Source of the DNA: Papilionanthe hookeriana x Papilionanthe teres
Taxonomy: Eukaryota > Streptophyta > Magnoliopsida > Asparagales > Orchidaceae
Assembly (NCBI GenBank): GCA_022702705.1
Contig: CM040439.1
Span: forward strand, 33,854,930 to 33,918,929
Length of the DNA: 64,000 nt
Reading direction: 5' to 3'
Below the pieces are notes generated by a model. The model was not told where the DNA came from and searched no databases. It worked only from the letters and a program-made list of their open reading frames with translations. Shown here in pieces: positions 34,657-47,043 of the stretch. Both the position numbers and the translations under genes were made by a program. The stretch's first letter is position 1. Every line of letters begins with the position of its first letter.

Positions 34657-36151
34657 CTACTGTTTAAGTCTTTGACGAAAAGGTGGTGGTGGTCTTTCAA
34701 CTTCCACTTCAATAGGTATAACAGTCTGATCTTTACTTGGTGAAAGGGTATCTTTAGGTTTTTCAATCTCTTCAACTTCTTTCTCTTTTTCAATCTCATT
34801 CCGTGTTTTCTCTGTTAATTCCTTTCCACTTCTAAGTTGTACATCTTTTACTTGTTCATGTTCTTTTTCAGATTCTTTAGGATTAACTTCGACATTGCTA
34901 GGCAATGTTCCTTGAGGTCTGTAATTAATGATATTAGTGATTTGACCCATCTAATTCTCAATATTACGAATAGTAGTGTTTTGACTTTGTAAGATCAATT
35001 CTTCTACAGACAACTTTTTCTGCTGATTGTTATAACCAGGAGGATAAGTTGGTCTCTAGTTTGAATTTCCTTGATTGTTCCAATTTGGATTAACTTGATG
35101 TCCATTACTCTAATTAAAATTAGGATGATTTTTCCAACCAGGATTATAGTAATTAGAATAAGGGTTATTAGTTTTACTAGCAATAGCTTGCAAAGTTTTC
35201 ATTGTTTGAGTGTCATCAGAATTTGCAGAATTGTCCTTACTTACATGCGATATATTAATAGCAAAATTATCTAATTTCTTAGATATCACAGCCACTTGTG
35301 AAGCTAAAATAGAAAAGGCTTCATTATCTTGAATATTGGCCATTCTTTTAGAATTAACCCTTTCAGAAGGCCATTGAAAATTATTATTAGCCATTTCTTC
35401 AATTAAGGTGTAGGCTTCTTCAAATGTCTTAGCTATTAAAGAACCACCAGCAACAACATCAATAATAGTTCTAAGTGATCCCATAAGTCCATTATAAAAT
35501 GTTTGAATAATTAACCAATCTGGTAAAGCATGATGAGGACATTTTCTTAATAATTCTTTAAATCTTTCCCAAGCTTCATAAATTATTTCTCCATCAAATT
35601 GCGTAAAGGTTATGTCATTTCTCAATTTAGCAGTTTTAGAAGGAAGAAAATATTTAGCAAGGAATTTTTGTGCCATATCTGCCCATGTATTAATAGAACA
35701 AGTTGCTAATGAATTAAGCCACATCTTTGCTTTATCTATTAAGGAAAATGAAAGAGTCTAAGCCTAATAGCATCATCAGAAACATTATTATATTTAAAGG
35801 TAGCACAAAGTTCTAAAAAACTAGCAAGATGTAAATTTGGATCCTCATTAGGTGTTCCTCCAAATTGATTATTTTGAACCATTTGAATAATAGAAGGTTT
35901 AAACTCAAAAGAATTAGCATCTACAGCTGGAATTTGAATACTAACATGAAGTTCATCAGCTGTAGGGTTTGCATATTCCCTTAATGATTTATAATTATTT
36001 TGTTCATTAATTTTGATTGGAATTTGATTTTTGTTATGTAAGTTAGCCATTTCTTGATGTTTTGAAATTTTTTTTCTTTTTTAATTCTTTTAATTGTTCT
36101 TTCTGATTCAGAATCAAATGGTAGTAATCCTTCAGATCCAGAACTACGCAT
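34657..36151 (-). pseudogene. gag: element B gag
   Basis: The start is ATG 36151 (MRSSGSEGLLPFDSESE). A frameshift near 36050 moves into 36050-35739 (NPTADELHVSIQIPAVDA, IIQMVQNNQFGGTPNEDP). 35724-35110 carries MAQKFLAKYFLPSKT, WERFKELLRKCPHHALPDWL and the Asn/Tyr-rich NPYSNYYNPGWKNHPNFN. 34950-34657 holds the linker to protease ending PPPPFRQRLKQ. Same domain order as D and F; no CCHC knuckle is visible. Several stops. Confidence 0.88.
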
Positions 36152-36243
36152 AAAATTTAAAAAATATTTTTATTTTGTTTTGTTGTTTTGTTTTTATATT
36201 TTTATTTTTATTTTATTTAATCTTTTTTTTCTTTTTATTTGTT

Positions 36244-36264
36244 CGATCCCCGGCAACGGCGCCA
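36244..36264 (-). other. element B primer binding site
   Basis: Minus strand TGGCGCCGTTGCCGGGGATC, the tRNA-Asp type site of Athila-like elements. A 7-base gap (36265-36271) separates it from the LTR. Confidence 0.85.
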
Positions 36265-36271
36265 AAAAACT

Positions 36272-38150
36272 TGATGCTATTCGACTTTATATATGTATTA
36301 AAATACAAGAATTTGATACCACTTTTTAGAATATTTAATTCCTGGCAAATGGCTTCAAAACTTGATGTGCGAGGTTTACTTTTATTAATTTATATTTAGA
36401 TTTTATAATAATTATTATAAAAGTCACAATTTTAAACGCAAGTATACGTATCGTTCAAGTAATACAGGGCTTCAGTGGAGTCCTGGTTATCGATCCCACA
36501 GGGATAGTGAATTTATAAAAAGTAAGAAATGTAAGAAATATTTTGGAATTTTTAAATTAAATGCAATTTATATACACTTTCTTTTTTTTATATATATTTT
36601 CAAATTTGATTTACTAACAATTTTTACTATAAGAAAGTAAGCAGTAATAAAGTAAAGTAAGCAGTAATTAAAATTCAATGCAAGTATAAAAACAACTTTA
36701 TCCTTTTCAACTAATCCAAGATTTATAGAATAATTATCTTTTGTAGGGAATTTATATTTTGGTATTGTGTCAAATAGAAGCATTCCTATTCTTTACCCTT
36801 TGGTCCAAGTGCAAAGAACATTGACTAATCTATAGATCGGCTCAGGATGTTTTATTAGTAGAATGGGTTAATCTAGGCTCACACTACTAGATGTCCAAGG
36901 GTGGATATGATCGACCCTACCAGTGACCCGTTACTTTTTTATAAATCAAATTATCAGAATTTAGTCTGTCACTCTAAAAACGAATTAATTTTACGCCCAA
37001 TAAATAATATCTTCCTATTTATTTGCACTTCACCTTAAATAATTCGCGTATAGCCTGCGATTACCTAAGGATTCATGTGATATCTACTAGTTAAGAATTT
37101 ATCTCTGGATAGGTCTCAAAATTCTTCAACAGGTTTTAACAATTTAAATGGCCAATTTAAAAAGTAAACTAAGATCAGATATTAATATCATCACAATATT
37201 TTAAAATATTTTAAATTTAATCTCCTATAAATTTTAATTAATTTATTATCTTTTCATAGATGAAAGGAGAAAGATAATTAACTACTCAGAACACATTGAA
37301 ATAACACAACAAAACATATTTATAAAACTTTGAACCAAAGTACAAATACTTATCTGAAGTGTTCCTTCAAGTGATCCGCTGACTTCTACTGACTCCAAAG
37401 CAATGATGAAAGACTCCAACAGCAACAACATACAACAAAATACTTAAAATAAACTCACTAGATACAAAGTAAGTGGCACCCTAAGTATGGAAGAGACTAA
37501 ATAAAACTAAAGAGGGGAGAGAAGATGCTAAGATGGGTATGTGTACTAACCGGGTGGGGGGGGGGTTGGTGCATTTTTTCTATAGAATGGGCTCCTATTT
37601 ATAGAGCTCTGAATTTGACCAGGGGTTGCTTAAGGCACCTCTTCAAAATTCGTCCAAATTCAATGTATCTTCTAGAAGGTAACTGTCACGTCTAGGCGTT
37701 GGGATCTGGCGCCTAGGCGCCGGACTCCGTGACTAGGTCTTTCGCACCTCTTCACTTTGGATCGCACCTCTTCGCAATCCAGACCGTTTTTTTGTGTCCA
37801 AATACATTGTATCACATGTCCTATATATTAGGAGTAACTTCTAGTCTTCTAAAAGCTCCAATAACCGCTTAACACCGTAAAAATAACTGCTCAAAGTTGT
37901 CAAAATCTTGACAGCGTCTGTATCAAACTGGCGTTTAGGCGCCGGATTCTGACGCCTAGGCGCCAGGTCAATAATTCCAAGATTTTGCTCCATAAGCTCC
38001 ATTTTTGCTCATTTTTCCTTCTTTTTTTTTCTTGGACTCTTTTTAATCATCTACATCCAAAAACATGAAAATACCTTTCATTAAAGCATAATCTCCTTAA
38101 GAATTGAATTATAAATAAGGCATACAAATGGGTATTTTTTATGTAGATCA
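36272..38150 (-). repeat. element B 5' LTR
   Basis: 1879 bp against 1872 bp for the reassembled 3' LTR. Palindrome pairs have centres 37693.5/37714.5 and 37936.5/37957.5. TTCTAGAA is at 37670-37677 and the TATA box CTATAAATAG (sense) at 37595-37604. A decayed primer-site copy (CCTGGCAAATGGCTTCAAAACTTG on the plus strand) lies about 70 bp inside the PBS end. Confidence 0.92.
37595..37964 (-). promoter_or_regulatory. B LTR promoter: TATA box, TTCTAGAA and palindrome pairs
   Basis: Going upstream on the sense strand: CTATAAATAG, then TTCTAGAA (two inverted GAA half-sites as in heat-shock elements), then two palindrome pairs beginning 82-83 bp from the TATA box. The order is the same in the B 3' LTR. 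Transcription start is not determined. Confidence 0.6.
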
Positions 38151-38155
38151 CTTCT

Positions 38156-40774
38156 CAGGTTATCTTGGCTTCGCTTCGAAGAAGTTTGAAAAACTCTCTT
38201 GTATTTGAGTCTTACCAAACTCCAACGATCTCAAGCTAAATAGTATTTATCACATGAAAATGTAATTTTTCTTTAAAAATGAATTTGAATGTGAAGTTTC
38301 TTTTGCTAAAAGCAATACAAGTGCGATTTTTTATTTCATATTTCATATTTCATTAAATCTTATTTTTAAGGTTTCCCCATAAACTCATTTAAATGCAAAA
38401 TAAATTCACTTTTGTTATTCAATTTATACACTAAGTATTTTAATGTTTGTGTTAGTGATCTATCAAATCATTGAGATTAATGCTTGGGTTGTTTACAAGA
38501 ATTTGCATATAAGAGTTTTATACAAATGCTTATATATCATCTCATGGTTCTTCTAGATAAATCATTTAATTCCATCACATTTCAATTAAGTCTCAGCACT
38601 TGAAATTTGAGATTTGTGTATTAAATTCGTTAACTTCATATGTATCCATATAAGTAGCGTCTGATCTTTGGAACCCTTATGCAAAGTTGTTTTAATCTGA
38701 TGTATTTGTGTATATTGTGTGTAAAATCTAGAAATCTTCAAAGTGTTTGATTTGGAAAGCAATGAAATCGTTACTGCTCGATTTTAAAAAATTTGAGAAG
38801 CTCAAACGCTTCGTTTTTGAATAATATGAAAGGCGTGTCGGCTTAACATGTTAAAATCTAAAACTCATGGTTTCACCCTCTAGAAGATATGGATTGCAGC
38901 GTCTTTATTTTACGAGGTTTGGAAATTTTGGAAAAGTCTTGTTGGAAAGATTTTGAAGTGCACCTAAAATATTAATTAACAATTGATATTGTTATCATTT
39001 CATGTTCTTCTTTTATACACTGTGAGATTTGGATGGATATGCATAAGGTTCATTTTTTCTCATGAATCTCATGAGACTTGCAAATATATTTTGATAAGGC
39101 TTATGAAGTTCATGTGAGGTTTACCTTCTTTACATTTGATCATTTGTTTTTCTTTTCGTGAACCTCTTTTGATGGAAAAATTTGTATTGATTGATTGGTG
39201 ACTCATACAAAGTAGTTATTTGGTCTACTTATGCTTTTGTGAGAATTTCCAACGACATCGCTTGTAAAAATCTAAAAGTTTCATGTTCTGATTTGTGAAG
39301 ATACATGCTTTCGATGGTTTCTTTTAGAATCTGAATGTTTTATGTTTTGGTTTTGTGAAAATAGAAAGCTTCATTGCTTTCATTTTGAGAAAAATTTGAA
39401 GGATTCATGTTTTGGTTTGTCGAAATACGAAGACGTGACTCCTTTCCTTGTTGGAAAAATATGAAAGTTCTATGTTAAAATTTATGGAAATATCAACTTT
39501 TTTGAGAAAATATGTAAGTTTCATCTTTCGGTTTTTGAAAATAATGTTTTGTCAATTTCGTATGTGTTGTTTGTTCTCAAATAACCTCTCGAGTGGTAGG
39601 CATGTTCTTATTTTTTGTTCACTAATCATCTTTGTTCACATTTTATTATATATAAATAATTTTGGAGAGCTAATACCATTAAAGTTCTTATATTGATTTG
39701 TTAGTACACTTCATAGCATACATACTCAGCCTTTATCTGCTCACACGTATTCTTGTTATTACGCAAATTCACGCAAAATTTTTACAACCTTATGTTGAAT
39801 AATATTTTCATACCAACTGCTCTATGCATCTTTAAGAGGTAAACCTAGTCATGGTCAAGGCATTGAATGACCGCAAAAGGTACCCTGATGCGGTTGGTGC
39901 TATGAAATTGCTTAAATGTCATTCTTGAATTTCTTGATGATTGAGAGTATTCAAAGAATTCAAAATGTGGCGATTTTATAAGAATTATTGAAGTGTCTTA
40001 TAAGTTTTAAGTTTTAGTGATATGGGCGATGATGTAAAGCATCTGTTACTAAATTCAAGCTAATAGAATACTATGTCTCATAACCCAATGACTGTGAGGA
40101 TTCAAGACTGGTATTACCATTTGCCAATATCTGATTTAGAGTTGCCCTTGCATTTCTGGGATGCTGGTGGCTCTAGTCCAATAATCTAAATGACTTATAG
40201 ACTATTTGATTAGAAATATTTTTATGGTGTTAATTTTTTTGTTGTTGATGGTTCTTATAAAATAATAATTTACTTATATGCATGACAAATTGAGAATTTT
40301 GGGTGTTACCTTTTATGTGTCCACTTTATAGTCACTTTGATTGATGTAAGAGTTGTCATCATTTGATTGCCTTGCTGGTAGCTTCTATTCAGGTTCTGTT
40401 TTATGCACATCGACATTCTGGTTGCATACAAAAATCCCACAAAAAAAGGATTATTATGGCCAAAGGCCTAAAGTTTAGCCCAACCCTAACTTAGAAATAC
40501 ATACATCCAATTTCATTTTCATATATTTATCGTTCAACTCCACATAAACATGCACATCTATGTTTTAAAAAGGGGTTCATTGTTCATATATAATAATTTT
40601 AAAAGAGGTTTATTTGAAATAAGCGACAGATGCAAGGCAAGTACGTGCTACTACTTTCACTCTTCTTGTAATTGGTCGCATTTGATTTAATGCATGAAAA
40701 TGCTACTTTTTTTTCACTTACTGCATTTTGGGCACGTAAAAAGAGACCCTAGGTTAAAGGGCGTAGGACATATT
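38156..40774. other. unclassified AT-rich sequence between the two nests
   Basis: No open frame above about 80 codons and no motif recognised. 38151-38155 is the B TSD, so this continues the sequence of 6739-7090. It could be host intergenic DNA or a very old element. No partner repeat is present in the window. Confidence 0.4.
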
Positions 40775-42256
40775 TGATCCACCTAGCTTATCACAATTAT
40801 GTAAGTCCTGGTAATGACACCATAAAACTTGATATGCTTCCTAGCAAATTGATTGAATTAGGCTTCTCACACAAGTAATCATATCGTTTCAATAATATTG
40901 GGTGCTATTGAGTCCAGATTGTCGATTCCACAGAGAATGAGGTAAAAAATTTAATAAGTGAAAGTTTTAATTTACTACACTAAGGTCTTAGTTGGAGTAT
41001 AAATTAAAATACTTTTTCTAACAATTACTCCTAAATTACAACACTAAATCTAAAGCTAAATCTAACTAAATTAATTGGTTTGGTGAATATTAAGATATAC
41101 AAGCTATCTTTCCATTGTGATTGCATAAGTGGATTGTAGGATCGAATATTATGAATTACTAATGTGGCTAGTGACAAATAGAAGCATATATCTTGTTTAC
41201 CCTCTTCTGAGTGCGTAAAAAAGTTTGTTTAACTTGGTAAGTGTTTTTGCCTGTCACCCTAGAAACCCCCAAGTTATTCCCATTAAATCCCATCTCCCTA
41301 TCTATTTTCATTGCCCTATGGATTACTTTTCTTTCACTCACTAGTTCAATGTGATCTCCTAATTGTTCTTTCCATAGCTCTGTCGAGTCTTTATGGGTTC
41401 ACAACAAAATTTAACAAAACCATTGACCAAAATGGTAAGTAAAAGAAGTACCAAAGGAAGGATCATCACATTAAGGTTTAAAGATCAATTCTATGAGTAT
41501 CCTGGCATCATACACATTCAACTTATTCATCACAAGAAAAAGATAAAAGAAAATACTCAGAAAGCATGAAGAACAACATAGAAATCATCATCATTTAACA
41601 AAGTAAATCCAATAAATATCTATTTACAACAAGTACAAGACAAATGGTAATATGATACTTAGCTTTTCTCCTCTGAAAATAGATGAAAAATCCATCCAAC
41701 ATTGTACCCAAGTGCTCTCTGCAATGCTGAAATGATCCCCTTACAAATTTCACTCAAAACCCCTCACAAATTTCTCAAGAAAAGTAAAAATCTACAAACC
41801 CAGGATCTACATACTACTCTTTGGTCTCCTTGGGGATTCCAAGGGTTCAAAGAGGCTAAGAGTCATTTTTCTAAATGTCAAAATCTGTCAAATAACTCAC
41901 CTCATCATGCTGAATAACTGCAGAAAAATGACCGCGCCTTGGCTCCCGGAATTTGGCATCTCGGTTTAGTGTGTTGGTTCTACGTCTAGGTGCTCAGAAG
42001 CTAGCGCTAAGGTCCTAGTGGGTAGTGCCTTAGCACCAAAAAGCTGGCGCATAAGAGCCCATCTGCTAGACTCCAACTTGCTCCGTCTCGCCTCCAACTC
42101 ACTCCGTCTCGCCTCCAACTCACTCCGGTTCAGCTGTAATTCGTTTCATGGGTCCTACCTGCAAGAAAAACAAAAAAATACATTTCTTTAAAATGCAATT
42201 TCATCCAAAATATGTCTTAAATAATAGAGAAATTATGCATGTTAAATGACACATCA
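40775..42256 (-). repeat. G1 3' LTR
   Basis: 1482 bp. The start parallels E (TGATCCAC, then ATTATG, then a primer-site-like ACACCATAAAACTTGAT). It has the CAAATAGAAGCATA block and palindrome pairs of the GGCGCCTAGGCGCC type at 41934-42059 (centres 41940.5/41961.5, 41987.5/42008.5, 42030.5/42052.5; spacings 21, 21, 22). It is more diverged than B, so older. Confidence 0.75.
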
Positions 42257-42956
42257 AATTCCTTCAAACTTAAACGTTACTTGTTCTTAAGTAACTATAA
42301 CTTTTAAAAATTGAATTTATTGATTTGAGGTAGTGGGTTTAAATGAAATTGCCTACAATATTTGCCTTAGAAATGTCATTGTAACTTATGAGAAATTCTA
42401 GTAAATTAACAAATCACTACGGTGTAAAAATATTTTATATTCAATTTCAGAATCCTAATTGTCTATTTGCCTCGAAAATTATTGTAATTTGTCAAACTAA
42501 GGATTCCTAGAAAATATTAAAACAGAACATAAGCACTATGTTTAAACATATTTGACTAATACTTTTATTTTTTTTGAAATAAAAACAAGTTTAGGATTGC
42601 ATCTAAGTCTCTTCTATTAAAAAAATTCAAGTTAAACCAATTTTTGATTAGACTTCTCCTCAAACTTTCCTCACATTTTATATCCTTTTTTTTCTTTTAG
42701 ATCTTTTTCAATCCTTCATATTTTTATGTGAGAATTACTATATCTGGATTGACCTTAAGTAGTTTTGAGTTTCACTATCCTCCCATTAATGTTAAAAACT
42801 CATCGCTCTTCCTTCACTTTTAAAATGGTAAGTATCAGTTTTAAATAAATTTCAATAGAGGTCAATTCTTGAAAAGTCTAAATATAAGAATCTTAGTTTT
42901 TTAAAAATACAATTCTTTTATACAATAAATAGTAACATCATTTTCCTAGCTGTGTC
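42257..42956 (-). other. G1 3' non-coding region with two hairpins
   Basis: PPT hairpin GTTACTTG (42276-42283), loop TTCT, TAAGTAAC (42288-42295). Long hairpin with outer arms AGTTAAA (42630-42636) and TTTCACT (42770-42776), one mismatch, and inner arms CTCACAT (42670-42676) and ATGTGAG (42726-42732), perfect. No gene. Confidence 0.65.
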
Positions 42957-43443
42957 TGACACGCACATGCTAATCTTTTATATACATTTTATTCTCATTT
43001 TTAATGATATTGCACTTTAAAGAAAAATATTTTGCATGTTTTTGGTTTCAGGTAAAAGAGATGGAAATTTAGAGAAGAATGAGTGAAAATGGAGCAAAAT
43101 GGGGTCAAATGGAGCAAGGTAACAAAAAATGAACTGGCGCTAGCCGCCAGCTTCTGACACCTAAGCACCAAACCCTGTACGTAGAAACAGAGTCCAGAGC
43201 GATGGCGTCAGGCAGTTATACAGGCTTCTAGAAGATTGGTGCTTAGGCGCCATAATCAGTCTTATTCTAAACTCATTGAATTCAAATGAATATTGAAGAG
43301 GCATCTAAAGTGACTCTTGGAGATTTCAAAGTTTATTTAAAAAGAGGACTTAAGAAGAGAAAAAAAGGAGGAGGTTTTTGTTGGGTTTTTTGTTAGGTCG
43401 TTGAGTTGGAGTATTTTGTTAAGCTTTGGATGGGAGGCTTTGA

Positions 43444-43474
<31 letters not shown>

Positions 43475-44646
43475 AGAGTGAAAATGTAAGAAAAGTTGAG
43501 AAGTCATCAAAGGAACTTCAGTGAATTTTCTTGTGAAGAAGTTTAAGATAAGTTCTTTGTATTTTTTTTGGTTGTGTTTTATTGTTTAAACTTGAATTAT
43601 AATAGAAATCATGTTTTGTTGTGTTATCCCCATGAAATATGAGTAGTTTTCTTTTTCTTTCTCATTGTCATAAAAAATAATCATGTGTAAGATTAGAAGT
43701 ATTTAAGATTTCTCTTATTCCATACTTGCTTAAAATATTTAAAATAAAAATAATATTATATAAATTTATATATATAAATATATATAAATATATACATTTA
43801 TACCATGACTCGGGAGGGTTATGTATTCCTCAACTAGTAAGAGTCACATTAATCTAGTGGGTGATAAGGTAGTCCATTGGTTAGTGTAAATAGATAGGGA
43901 GATAAGTTTTGATGGGTGTAAATTAGTGATTCTAGGGTGACAGACTAGAACCTTAACCAATTTGATCTATAGTTTGGAACATAAGACTAGGTTAGTCCAA
44001 AAATTGTGGGCACGGTGGGTAATCTAGAGTGACATACTAGAACCTACCCAACATAATCAAGAATTTAGGAACTTAACTATAGATAAGCCAATGCTCTTTA
44101 TGCACTCGGAAGAGGGTAAATAATAAGTATGCTCCTATTTGTCACAAAACTACATTTAAATGTTTTAATATTTGATTCCTAAACTAATTATTATCTCATT
44201 GCAAGGGGAAATACTTTCATATAATTTGAACGCTTCTACATAAAGTTAATTTAGAAACACTTAGCATTTTCTTTAAGTTTTGAACCTGATTTAGGAGGTA
44301 TTAGTTACTTCTTTTTACACATAAACTTGTAACCTTACTTTCTCGATAATTGTTTGAAGTTTAAGTAAAGTTTTACGAAGCTATGAAAAGAGTTTTCAGC
44401 TTTTCTGTGGGATCGATATTGGGTTTTTAAAAGAAAATCCTATATTACTTGAACAATAATTGCACTTGCATTTCAATTCTAGTGAAGCTTTAAAATCGAT
44501 AATTAGAAAATATATTATCTACATCACTAAAAGTAGCTGCTATAAAAATATATTATCAGCAAGGAAAGGGCAGTCAAGTTTTTAGCGCCATTGCCAGGGA
44601 CTGAAATTAAAGAAGATTTACACGAAGCAAGTACATTACATGCAGT
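42957..44646 (+). mobile_element. G2: Athila-like element in the opposite orientation, 5' end
   Basis: An LTR (42957-44576, about 1620 bp) from TGACACGCACATG to GGGCAGTCA is followed by a primer binding site TAGCGCCATTGCCAGGGA (44583-44600), so it reads rightward. Only 70 bp of leader are visible before the family C copy at 44647. The exact left border is uncertain (TGTGTC or TGACAC). Confidence 0.75.
43135..43341 (+). promoter_or_regulatory. G2 LTR promoter: palindromes and TATA box
   Basis: Pair centred 43141.5/43162.5 (21 bp), TTCTAGAA at 43226-43233, a further palindrome GGTGCTTAGGCGCC (43239-43252), and TATTTAAA at 43334-43341, 82 bp downstream of the last palindrome. A TG microsatellite (43442-43471) lies just beyond. 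Confidence 0.6.
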
Positions 44647-45374
44647 TGTAGACCTCACTTTTGGTTGAGGTCTAGTCTTTCTTTAGAATAGCCTAGGATC
44701 TAGCCATGTGACTCTCCTGATGACTATCTTAATAGACTAGCAATGGAACCCTTACCCCATTGAAAATCAAAACACTTCTTTGCTTCACTTGAAGTTTTTA
44801 ACTGCTTAAAGTCTAACCTCTAAGTGCTTAGGAGGATGAGACCAAATATAAGAAAGTTCAAGAGGAGTTCCCTATAGGATGGTCAAGCCTTAGGACTTAC
44901 CCTGGGTAGTCTGGGTGAGGCTCTCACAAACACTTACACATTGCACTCTCACACACTACCTCACAATCCTAAACCAAACTTCTCCACACTAGATCCCCTA
45001 CTCTTTTGCAAACTCATGAGGGTTGTTTCCCCAAGGTCTTAGCCCAAGGCTAGAGTTTGGTTAGTATCGGTACATGGAGGATCCAAATGGGGAATTACCT
45101 TGGTCCATGGCTCAAATGGGTCATCCATCTCACTCAACCCCAAATTTACCAAAAATCCAAACTTTTTAACCCCTTTACCCTAAAACTCCACCAAATGACC
45201 AAATTACCTCTAAAACCCCAATTTTGCCCAAAATTTCTAACATCAACCAAAATTGTCAAAATCCCTCGAAAATCACCCTAAAACATTTTTCACCACTCAA
45301 AATTCCTAAAACACCTTAAATTTACCAAAATTCCAAAGAAAGCCCAGAGCCCCCAAAATTACCAAAATGCCCCT
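44647..45374 (-). mobile_element. C3: third family C LTR, partial
   Basis: It starts TGTAGACCTCACTTTTGG and follows C1 from 8784: the TAGGATCTAGCCAT block, the TCTTAATAGACTAG block, GTCAAGCCTTAGGA, then C-rich, G-poor sequence from about 45110. Cut at 45374 by F, whose TSD there would be CCCCT. The remainder must lie right of F outside the window. Confidence 0.7.
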
Positions 45375-47043
45375 TGACCCACAATTTTATATTATGATAT
45401 TTTTAATTTAATTGCAACGACGCCAAAAACTTGACCCCGCTATATTATATGTATAGAATTGTAATTGTTTATGTTGTGGATGCTACGCAAGTATACGTAT
45501 CGTATCAAGTAATACGAGGCTCTAAGTGGAGTCTCAGTTATCGATCCCACGGGAAAGAGAAAATTAAATAACAACTAATTTTAAAATAATAATAATAATA
45601 ATTTTAAAATAGTATACGAAAATTTGGAATTCTAGATTTAAGCGCAATAAAGTAAACTAAGTATTTTAATTAGGTAACTTAACTAAGTAGAAAATTAATA
45701 CGTATTGAAAGTGCGAGAAAATTAAACTAATTGCTAAATAAGTCTTAACTTATTCAAAAAAAGTATCTTTCCCTTGTTTAGAAATTTAAGTGATTGATGA
45801 ATTTAAATATATAATTTTAAGGTATTGTGACAAATAGGAGCATTCCTATTCTTTACCCTTTAGTCCAGGGTGTAAAGAATATTGACTAATCCTATGTTTG
45901 ATTACTAAATCTGCTAGTAAGCTTGGGAGGATACCGATCGCCACTTCGAAGCTCCACGTTCCACCTCTGAGGGCTAACATCTACACTTCGACTCTCAAAC
46001 AATAGGACCGAATTGAATATTTTAGTCCGTCACACTAAAATGCTCGATTCTACGCTAGTGATATTATTTCCTATTTATTTGCACCTTCCTTCCAAGGCTT
46101 TTGAATTTCCGAATATCGGATGTAATTTTTACTATAGTTGATAATCGACATATTTTAACAAATCAAATGGCCGGTTTGAAAGTAAATTAAGTTTTAAGTA
46201 AAAATTATCACAATTTATTAATATTTAAAAGTACTACTATTTTTAGTTCATCAAGTCACTTAATTTCATAAACGAGGAGAAAGACTAATAAACTACTCGA
46301 ATGCATGGGAACTAAACTAAGCATGGATTTCATTTAAAGTTAAAAACAATAAATACAAATACTTATCTTGATTTATCCCCAAGAAGACTCCTCGTAGTTC
46401 CTTTGACTCTTCCTTCCAGTACAGCACGACTCACTAATTACTCACTAAACTCACTAAAGACACAATTTGACACACACAACTGCACTTAAAGACACTTAGA
46501 ACACACACAACACAAAATAACACATAGAGACACACACCAAAGACACACAGACACTAAATAACACACACACAAGACTCTTAAAAGACTGATTTTCGGCCTC
46601 TATATATAGAGGTGATCAAAGGACCAAGAGGTGTGTAAGCATCTCTTCAAAAGGTGTCCAGGTTCAATGTATCTGCGCCATTTGAACTAGCTCGCCGTCG
46701 GCGACGAACTACCTCGTCGTCGGCGAGGCTTCTAGAAGGTCTTCGAACGGCGCTATCTCGGCTGTCGGCGGGCTCGAGCTCGGTGTCGGCGAGACGAGTT
46801 ATAAATCCTTCGAGAATTTCTTCCTCATAACCTCGCCGTCGGCGAGCTCGATCTCGCCGTCGGCGACTCAGCCTAAATTGCATTATTTTCTTCATTTTTG
46901 TTCCAAATCGGCTCCTTTTTATGATTTTTGCTTTTATCACCTAAATTCTCCATTTCGCAACAAAATAAAGAAAATACCTTTCTTTAAAGTGCAATTTCAT
47001 CAAAAATAGGTATGAATTTCTTAATAAAATTTTCGAGTGATCA
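45375..47043 (-). repeat. element F 3' LTR
   Basis: 1669 bp, TGACCCACAATTTT to GAGTGATCA. A primer-site-like GCAACGACGCCAAAAACTTGA lies inside it about 40 bp from the start (45415-45436). TATA box TATATATAG at 46601-46609. A CA-rich tract runs at 46480-46575. Confidence 0.9.
46691..46867. promoter_or_regulatory. three palindrome pairs in the F LTR
   Basis: CTCGCCG-T-CGGCGAG palindromes with centres 46698/46720, 46765/46786 and 46839/46860 (22, 21, 21 bp). The first starts 82 bp upstream of the TATA box. TTCTAGAA (46730-46737) lies between the first and second pairs. Confidence 0.7.

Larger units (their letters stand above)
7096..38150 (-). mobile_element. element B: Athila-like Ty3/gypsy retrotransposon, interrupted
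   Basis: The termini are TG at 7096 and CA at 38150, flanked by the 5-bp duplication CTTCT (7091-7095 and 38151-38155). The primer binding site beside the right LTR shows it reads leftward. Subtracting the C1 insertion (17.7 kb plus one TSD) leaves an element of about 13.4 kb. The order is LTR, gag, protease, RT, RNase H, integrase, an extra ORF, a third ORF, a long 3' non-coding region and LTR. Domain identity and the tRNA-Asp type primer site place it near Athila/Calypso/Cyclops (family knowledge). All ORFs are broken and key catalytic residues are changed, so it is dead. Confidence 0.92.
40775..42956 (-). mobile_element. G1: Athila-like element, 3' end only
   Basis: An LTR with TGATCCAC start and ACATCA end is followed on the right by the PPT (CCTTCAAACTT on the plus strand), the PPT hairpin and the long hairpin, then broken at about 42956 by G2. 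Any gag-pol would lie beyond the window. Confidence 0.75.

Noticed and set aside
46691..46867. Palindrome arrays as a CRISPR-like or tRNA-like feature
   Set aside because: Units are short inverted repeats without constant spacers or cloverleaf, in a plant LTR.
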